From Candidatus Nanopelagicales bacterium (GTDB taxonomy: Bacteria > Actinomycetota > Actinomycetes > Nanopelagicales > Nanopelagicaceae), in the NCBI GenBank assembly GCA_030832365.1, contig JAURJF010000031.1, forward strand, positions 1 through 10,845: a stretch of DNA of 10,845 nucleotides. Direction: 5' to 3'. The first letter of the stretch is position 1; each line of letters opens with the position of its first letter. Shown in pieces: positions 6,481 through 10,845 of the stretch. The notes under the pieces are model-generated. The model ran no database searches, was not told the origin of the DNA, and saw only the letters and a program-made list of their open reading frames with translations. The position numbers and the translations under genes are program-made.

Positions 6481-7707
6481 ATGAAAGCCCTAGTAATAGG
6501 TGCCGGTGGCGTCGGAAGAGCGATAGCAAATATCGCTGTGCGAAGGCCTTTTATTACCTCAATGGTAATTGCAGATCGCACCCTGTCACGCGCCGAAGAA
6601 GCTGTGTATCGCGTTAACGACCCCCGCTTCTCTGCAGCTCAGGTAAATGCTGCCGAACTTGAAGACCTGCGCGAACTAATTCGTAAAGTCGATCCCGATG
6701 TAGTAATTAACGCCGTTGATCCTAGATTTGTAATGCCAATTTTTCTTGCATGCGAGATCGAAAATACTAATTACATCGATATGGCAATGTCTCTTTCAAG
6801 TCCGCATCCTCACTACCCACACCGCGAAACTGGAGTGAAGCTAGGAGATGAGCAGTTTGCAAGAGATTGGAATTGGGAAGAGAGAAAAATCTTTGCTCTA
6901 GTTGGCATGGGCGTAGAGCCTGGCATGAGCGATATCTTTGCTAAATATGCCAACGATGAACTCTACTCGCGAATTGATTCAATAACTGTTCTCGATGGTT
7001 CCAATTTAAGAGTTGAAGGGGCAGATTTTGCGCCCTCTTTCTCAATCTGGACCACAATCGAGGAGTGTTTAAATCCTCCGCTAGTTTGGGAAGATGGTCG
7101 CGGTTGGTTTACAACTGAACCATTTAGCGAGATTGAGGTATTTGATTTCCCAGAAGGTATTGGGTCAGTTGAATGTGTAAACGTGGAACACGAAGAGGTA
7201 GTTCTAATTCCTCAGAAGATTGATGCCAAAAAAGTTAACTTTAAATACGGTCTTGGAGCAGAGTTCATCCAGATTCTAAAGACCATCAATATGCTTGGAA
7301 TGGATAAGAAAGAAAATGTGGATGTTCAAGGAGTATCAGTTTCTCCAAGAGATCTTCTTGCGGCATCTCTTCCAGATCCAGCAACTCTTGGATCAAGAAT
7401 GAAGGGAAAGACTTGCGCTGGAACTTTAGTAAAAGGTTTAGACAAGTCAGGAAATCCAAAAGCTGTCTATATCTATAACGTAATTGATAATCAGTGGTCT
7501 ATGAAGGAATATGGCGATCAAGCTGTAGTCTGGCAAACAGCCGTTAATCCAGTGATTGCTATGGAGTTAATTGATAAGGGAATTTGGAAGCCGCTCGGTA
7601 TAAATGGCCCTGAGTGGTTTGATGCCAAACCTTTCCTTGATTTATTAGAGGAATATGGCACCTCTTGGCATATCAGAGAAGAAGATGCCAGTAATATCGT
7701 AAAGTAA
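6481..7707 (+). CDS. Saccharopine dehydrogenase family oxidoreductase
   Basis: A 408-residue cytoplasmic NAD(P)-dependent enzyme. The N-terminus is a Rossmann fold with GAGGVG at 7-12 and D32-R33 at the end of the second strand, where the acid usually contacts the adenosine ribose. GMGVEPGMSDIFAKYA (142-157) is the conserved region joining the nucleotide and substrate domains in saccharopine dehydrogenase-like enzymes, a group that also includes carboxynorspermidine synthase. Members form or break a C-N bond between an amine and a carbonyl compound. Length fits carboxynorspermidine/saccharopine-type enzymes (about 390-420), but I cannot tell lysine from polyamine metabolism by eye. ATG at 6481 is the first start after an in-frame TGA four codons upstream. 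Its stop overlaps the next start as TAATG, indicating an operon with the SDR gene. Confidence 0.88.
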   Translation: MKALVIGAGGVGRAIANIAVRRPFITSMVIADRTLSRAEEAVYRVNDPRFSAAQVNAAELEDLRELIRKVDPDVVINAVDPRFVMPIFLACEIENTNYIDMAMSLSSPHPHYPHRETGVKLGDEQFARDWNWEERKIFALVGMGVEPGMSDIFAKYANDELYSRIDSITVLDGSNLRVEGADFAPSFSIWTTIEECLNPPLVWEDGRGWFTTEPFSEIEVFDFPEGIGSVECVNVEHEEVVLIPQKIDAKKVNFKYGLGAEFIQILKTINMLGMDKKENVDVQGVSVSPRDLLAASLPDPATLGSRMKGKTCAGTLVKGLDKSGNPKAVYIYNVIDNQWSMKEYGDQAVVWQTAVNPVIAMELIDKGIWKPLGINGPEWFDAKPFLDLLEEYGTSWHIREEDASNIVK

Positions 7708-8486
7708 TGTCAAAGCCCATCGCTTTAATAACTGGCGCCACAGCAGGTATTGGTGCCTCCTTTGCTGAGCTACTAGCAAGAAAAGGTCATGATCTAGTAA
7801 TTGTTGCTCGTGATTTAGAGCGATTAAATCAAAATGCTATTAAATGGAGAGAGAACTTCGGCGTTGAAGTGGAAGTTTTAGTTGCTGATCTAAGTCGTGA
7901 TGAAGATATCAGGCGAGTTGAGCTACGCCTGCAAAATACTTCAAGGCCCATCGAAGCACTAATTAATAATGCTGGCTTTGGAATAAAGAAGAGCTTTTTT
8001 GTTAGTGAGATTTCAGATGAGATTGCCCTACTTGATGTTTTAGTAACCGCGCCAATGCGTTTAATGCATGCCATATTGCCAATTATGAAGGCGCGAAATA
8101 GTGGAGCAATAATTAATGTCTCAAGTATTGCTGGCTGGATTGCTGGTGGAAGCTATAGCGCTGCCAAGTCCTATCTAACAGTTCTAACTGAATCACTACA
8201 TATCCAGCTTGCAGGAAGTAATGTAAAAATGTTAGCCCTAGCTCCTGGCTATACAAGAACTGAGTTCCATCAGAGGGGCGATATGAAGATGAGCGGATTA
8301 CCGAACTGGCTCTGGCTCACCTCTGAAAGAGTTGTCGAAGAGGCTTGGAGGGCAGCTCTCAATGGAAAAGTTCTCTACGTTCCAGGAAAGCGATACCAAG
8401 TTATCTCAAAGCTAGCGAGATATGCCCCAAGGCCGTGGGTAAGGAAACTCGGTATGAACGTTCGCTCACGCGGTCAAAAGAAGTAG
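7707..8486 (+). CDS. Short-chain dehydrogenase/reductase (SDR)
   Basis: A 259-residue classical SDR using NAD(P)H. Cofactor motif TGATAGIG (9-16), structural motif NNAG (87-90), and catalytic set S140 with YSAAK (Y150, K154). The Ser-to-Tyr spacing is 10, shorter than the 13 of textbook classical SDRs. After the active site, LAPGYTRTEF (178-187) is the usual substrate-loop start. The tail (about 221-259) is basic (KRYQVISKLARYAPRPW and RSRGQKK), as in SDRs that lie against the membrane, though no clear span is present. The ATG shares its A with the stop of the upstream gene, so the two are translationally coupled. They may act in sequence or share a pathway; the substrate is unknown. Confidence 0.92.
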   Translation: MSKPIALITGATAGIGASFAELLARKGHDLVIVARDLERLNQNAIKWRENFGVEVEVLVADLSRDEDIRRVELRLQNTSRPIEALINNAGFGIKKSFFVSEISDEIALLDVLVTAPMRLMHAILPIMKARNSGAIINVSSIAGWIAGGSYSAAKSYLTVLTESLHIQLAGSNVKMLALAPGYTRTEFHQRGDMKMSGLPNWLWLTSERVVEEAWRAALNGKVLYVPGKRYQVISKLARYAPRPWVRKLGMNVRSRGQKK

Positions 8487-8493
8487 AAAACCT

Positions 8494-8520
8494 AACTTCT
8501 CAGTAAATTCTCTAGAAGTT
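8494..8520 (+). terminator. Weak hairpin after the SDR gene
   Basis: AACTTCT and AGAAGTT form a perfect 7-bp stem around a 13-base loop, 7 bases after the SDR stop. Only TTTAAGCATTT follows rather than a continuous T run. It may terminate the operon weakly or protect the 3' end. Confidence 0.3.
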
Positions 8521-8566
8521 TAAGCATTTCCCTCACCAAAAAGACAGGCTCCCCCCTTTAAGATGG

Positions 8567-8575
8567 TGCTATATA
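8567..8575 (+). promoter_or_regulatory. Candidate extended -10 promoter for the secreted protein gene
   Basis: TGCTATATA fits the extended -10 form TGnTATAAT with one mismatch. No -35 is visible at 16-18 bases, consistent with an extended -10. The transcript would begin near 8582, giving a leader of about 22 bases. Confidence 0.4.
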
Positions 8576-8590
8576 GGCTACTTACTTTTT

Positions 8591-8596
8591 AAGGAG
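8591..8596 (+). promoter_or_regulatory. Strong Shine-Dalgarno AAGGAG
   Basis: AAGGAG lies 7 bases before the GTG at 8604, the best ribosome binding site in the window. It decides this start and contrasts with the several genes here that have none. Confidence 0.8.
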
Positions 8597-8603
8597 AAAA
8601 ATT

Positions 8604-9302
8604 GTGCGTACTTCACTAAAGCAACTTGGACGAGGCGCAACCCTATTTGCTGCAACCTCCCTACTAATGGCAACTACCGCTGTAATTCCAGCAGAGGCTG
8701 CTAATAAAGCTGGAGCAGCTTGTAAGAAACTAAATGCCAAGACAAAAATTGGTGGCGACAAGTATTTATGCGTTAAGAATCCAACAGTTAAGAAAGCAAA
8801 GAAAACTTGGGTTTGGGTTGGATGTATTGATTCAAATAAGCTCTATCTTGAGTCAAGCGCTCGACTAGTAACAATTACTGAGACTGCTGCCCAAGCAGCA
8901 ACAATGCTCGATACTGAGATTGCTGCCCTTAAGGCCGCCGCTCCTACCGATGAAGCAGAGGCCAAAGTATTTGATCAGAAAGCAGCTGATGCCAAAGTCA
9001 AGCAAGCATCTGCGCTATTAGAAGCTAAAGCTAATACTGATAAAGCAACAAAAGAAGGCCCAACAACAACAGCTGGAAAGCAATACACAACTAACGCTTC
9101 TACTTGGACTAAGGCTGCACGGAGTTATGAACTTGCAGCAAAGAACTTTGAACGATCAGCTGCCAGCCTTCGCGACAAGATAGGTGAGGTTGAAAAGGCA
9201 GAGAAGCGAAAGGTAAATGTTCTCCAGACTGTTGAAAATACAAAGGCTGAAGTTAAGTCAACTCGCCAAAATAGAAAGCAGGCCTGCAAGCCTGGTCTAT
9301 AG
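8604..9302 (+). CDS. Secreted Ala/Lys-rich protein with cysteine motif and helical tail
   Basis: I do not recognise a named family. The 232-residue product has a Sec signal peptide: basic start, hydrophobic core about 11-28, and AEA at 30-32 before the likely cut. Mature residues 38-74 contain C40, C56 and C74 in the pattern AACKKL, KYLCVKN, WVWVGC, a short module I associate with exported actinobacterial proteins. From about 80 to 225 the sequence is rich in Ala, Lys, Glu and Thr and almost free of Pro, so it should be long helices or coiled coil. A fourth Cys (C228) lies near the C-terminus, making two disulfides possible. There is no C-terminal anchor or sorting signal, so it is free or non-covalently bound outside the membrane. 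The GTG start is set by AAGGAG 7 bases upstream, which suggests high expression. It converges with the Rieske gene, 8 bases apart. Confidence 0.85.
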   Translation: MRTSLKQLGRGATLFAATSLLMATTAVIPAEAANKAGAACKKLNAKTKIGGDKYLCVKNPTVKKAKKTWVWVGCIDSNKLYLESSARLVTITETAAQAATMLDTEIAALKAAAPTDEAEAKVFDQKAADAKVKQASALLEAKANTDKATKEGPTTTAGKQYTTNASTWTKAARSYELAAKNFERSAASLRDKIGEVEKAEKRKVNVLQTVENTKAEVKSTRQNRKQACKPGL

Positions 9303-9308
9303 AGTTTT

Positions 9309-9334
9309 GGTTAGCCAACCCTAACTTTTGTTTT
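9309..9334 (+). terminator. Candidate terminator inside the Rieske 3' end
   Basis: GTTAG (9310-9314) and CTAAC (9321-9325) pair around a 6-base loop, extended by one G-T pair, then TTTTGTTTT. It starts 7 bases after the stop of the secreted-protein gene and would lie within the last codons of the opposing Rieske gene. The stem is short, so termination may be partial. Confidence 0.35.
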
Positions 9335-9736
9335 AGTAACTTTCAGCGCAATATTCTGGAGTGGGCTTTCTGCAGGTCCCTTAGTGACAGCGCCAGTAAT
9401 GGAAAAATTCGCTAGATGATTGTCACATACCCATTTATTTCCATCTTTTCTTAAGGGGTAGCCCTGGTGTGTGCAGGCTAAATTCAAGGCCTTAAATGCT
9501 TTAGCGCCTTTACCTGTTCTCACTAATGCGATATCAATGCCTTGATTATTAGTGAATTGAACCACTCCACCAACTTTTTTCAAGGCCGGATTCTTTGAAA
9601 GGGTTACTACAACTTTTCCATTTGCTAGCACCTTGACACCACTTGCAGCAATAGCATTTTCAGGTATTAAACCAAGCGTCAAAACAGCAAGGCCACAAAG
9701 TACTGCCCGTCTTGATACATTTTTTTCGCTATCCAT
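9311..9736 (-). CDS. Tat-exported Rieske-type 2Fe-2S protein
   Basis: A 141-residue exported electron carrier. Residues 8-13 (SRRAVL) followed by a hydrophobic stretch and AIAA (29-32) form a twin-arginine signal peptide, expected for a protein folded around its cluster before export. The Rieske ligands are C88-T-H90 and C104-D-N-H107, followed by GPAESPL (120-126), the typical end of the cluster domain. Two oddities: only 13 residues separate H90 and C104 (15-17 is common), and the usual CPxHGSxF is replaced by CDNHLANF. The extra disulfide cysteines of bc1-type Rieske proteins are absent. I chose ATG 9736 because an AAAGGGGAG Shine-Dalgarno sits just upstream and the Tat motif then falls at the N-terminus; an in-frame ATG at 9802 would add 22 unlikely residues. 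The redox partner is unknown. Confidence 0.88.
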   Translation of the reverse strand: MDSEKNVSRRAVLCGLAVLTLGLIPENAIAASGVKVLANGKVVVTLSKNPALKKVGGVVQFTNNQGIDIALVRTGKGAKAFKALNLACTHQGYPLRKDGNKWVCDNHLANFSITGAVTKGPAESPLQNIALKVTKTKVRVG

Positions 9737-9750
9737 TCTCTCCCCTTTAA

Positions 9751-9756
9751 TACCTT
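9751..9756 (+). promoter_or_regulatory. -10 box of a leaderless promoter for the GGDEF gene
   Basis: TACCTT, six bases, then the second of two adjacent ATGs (9763). An alternative TAATAC at 9748-9753 would serve the first ATG (9760). The box lies in the 5' leader of the divergent Rieske gene. Confidence 0.5.
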
Positions 9757-9762
9757 TAGATG

Positions 9763-10845
9763 ATGAAAATCTATCTCCTTTTCCGCCCCCTTGCCATCGC
9801 AACTCTAATCACCTACCTATTTCTCAGGAACAATTCAGATGCCAGATGGGAGTATGACCTGGTCCTATTTAATCTAGTAGCGCTTCTTGCTGCTGCCTCG
9901 ATTGCCCTGTCACCAATCCTTGATGATCCCTTAGGCAGATATGGAGTTATTGGCGCAATCATCTCCTGGAGCGCTGGGTCGATAACTTCATCGCTCGACT
10001 CTTTCTTTGGGATTAAGACGCTACTTGATCTTGATGTGCTGGCTCAGAGCCTCTATGCACTCTTTTATCCACTGGCGATATTTGGTCTCACTAGAGCAAT
10101 TCGTTTCAAGGCAACCAGTAAATCCCTAGAGTTTCTAGATACTTCAATTATCGCAATTGGATACACCACGATATTAACTGCGCTTTTAGTAAGACCAGCA
10201 ATGACAACTATTGAGGGAAGTATCTTTGAGGTATTCCTAGCTATTCTCTATCCAGTAGGAGATATCGTTTTATTAGTTTTAGTACTTCTCTTGGTTTTGA
10301 GACAGAGAATAAGCTGGCGAAATAGCTTACTTCTCATTGGAGCAACTACTTTTTTTCTCTCTGACTTCTACTTTCTCTATCAATCCTATTTAGGCGAATA
10401 TGAATTTGGATCTCTAACTGATGTTGGCTGGTTGATAAGTTTTATACTTCTCTCTGAGGCATTTTGGTTTGCAAATAATGAGGAGCAGGCCCCTAGGAAC
10501 TTTAATCCCGCAGTTGCAACAATTGCTCTCCTTGGAAGCTCTACCCTTCTTGCAATTGCAGTTCTGCAACCCTCTTATATCCCGCGGTTTTTGATCCTTC
10601 CCGCTTTCATAACCATCGCCCTCTCATTTCTACGCATGGGCGTTGCTATAAATGATGCTCGCAACATGAGTAATGAACAGATTCTGGCAAGGACAGATGA
10701 GCTAACTGGCCTTGCCAATCGACGCAAATTCATGGTTGATTGCCAAGAATTTCTTAAAAGTCCTGGCTCGCTATTGATTCTTGATTTAGATGGATTTAAG
10801 GCAGTCAATGACAGCCTGGGGCATGGAATTGGAGACCAACTCCTT
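9763..10845 (+). CDS. Membrane-anchored GGDEF protein (diguanylate cyclase type), cut by window edge
   Basis: The 361 codons to the window end have no stop. Residues 1-295 are very hydrophobic, with about eight or nine membrane spans forming a likely sensory domain. It contains FLSDFYFLY...GSLTDVGWLISF (198-227), a pattern I associate with multi-span sensors in actinobacterial GGDEF/EAL proteins. The GGDEF domain starts at ARTDELTGLANRR (309-321), followed by DLDGFK (D341 is the expected metal ligand), N349 and D358, which align with guanine-binding residues of PleD. The GGDEF active-site loop itself, expected near residue 382, lies beyond the edge, as would any EAL domain. Synthesis of cyclic di-GMP is therefore likely but unproven. 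TAG immediately precedes ATG 9760; I chose the adjacent ATG 9763 from the -10 spacing. It is divergent from the Rieske gene. Confidence 0.9.
   Translation, partial: MKIYLLFRPLAIATLITYLFLRNNSDARWEYDLVLFNLVALLAAASIALSPILDDPLGRYGVIGAIISWSAGSITSSLDSFFGIKTLLDLDVLAQSLYALFYPLAIFGLTRAIRFKATSKSLEFLDTSIIAIGYTTILTALLVRPAMTTIEGSIFEVFLAILYPVGDIVLLVLVLLLVLRQRISWRNSLLLIGATTFFLSDFYFLYQSYLGEYEFGSLTDVGWLISFILLSEAFWFANNEEQAPRNFNPAVATIALLGSSTLLAIAVLQPSYIPRFLILPAFITIALSFLRMGVAINDARNMSNEQILARTDELTGLANRRKFMVDCQEFLKSPGSLLILDLDGFKAVNDSLGHGIGDQLL
9768..9796 (-). promoter_or_regulatory. Candidate promoter of the Rieske gene
   Basis: On the minus strand, TGGCAA (9796-9791), 17 bases, TAGATT (9773-9768). The transcript would start near 9761 and include the GGGGAG ribosome binding site. 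The promoter lies inside the first codons of the divergent GGDEF gene. Confidence 0.4.

Noticed and set aside
9737..9802. Longer Rieske protein from ATG 9802
   Set aside because: It would put 22 polar residues before the Tat signal and absorb the Shine-Dalgarno into coding sequence. The shorter form begins correctly.
9633..9857. 74-residue plus-strand frame at the Rieske/GGDEF junction
   Set aside because: It overlaps the Tat signal region antisense and the GGDEF start in another frame; both real genes explain the sequence.

Overview
The window reads as ordinary chromosomal sequence from a low-GC, compactly organised actinobacterium. A planktonic freshwater lineage such as the Nanopelagicales (acI) is my best guess. 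The basis is the gene types (a fused CopD/CtaG-like copper and oxidase-assembly protein of the actinobacterial kind, an MMPL transporter, a Tat-exported Rieske protein), AT-leaning codon use, very short intergenic gaps, and -10 boxes placed so that transcripts start on the initiation codon. The taxonomic placement is inference. I see no insertion sequence, integrase, phage gene or CRISPR array, and no gene-free stretch longer than 300 bases.

Left part (1-2843, minus strand): a two-gene unit, the CopD/CtaG-like membrane protein followed 9 bases later by an acyl-CoA dehydrogenase that runs off the left edge. Divergent from it is a small FmdB-type zinc-ribbon gene (2898-3143). The 133-base gap between FmdB and the MMPL transporter is almost filled by an unlisted 33-codon reading frame on the minus strand (3158-3259). 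Its start and the transporter start are served by two overlapping -10 boxes on opposite strands.

Middle (3277-6246, plus): the MMPL-family RND transporter and purU (formyltetrahydrofolate deformylase), each with its own -10 box exactly 6 bases before its ATG. A tRNA-Arg(CCU) gene faces purU tail to tail, 3 bases away.

Right part: a saccharopine-dehydrogenase-family oxidoreductase and an SDR-family dehydrogenase share one base (TAATG) and form a likely metabolic operon (6481-8486). Next come a secreted alanine/lysine-rich protein with the best Shine-Dalgarno in the window (8604-9302), a convergent Tat-exported Rieske-type 2Fe-2S protein with an unusual cluster-binding motif (9311-9736), and a divergent multi-membrane-span GGDEF protein cut by the right edge (9763 onward).

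The most interesting signal is the recurring arrangement TANNNT, six bases, start codon. It is seen at FmdB, MMPL, purU and the GGDEF gene, and in a one-mismatch form at the minus-strand small ORF. This points to leaderless transcripts, fixes several start codons, and supports the small ORF being real. Genes without this arrangement tend instead to carry a purine-rich Shine-Dalgarno.
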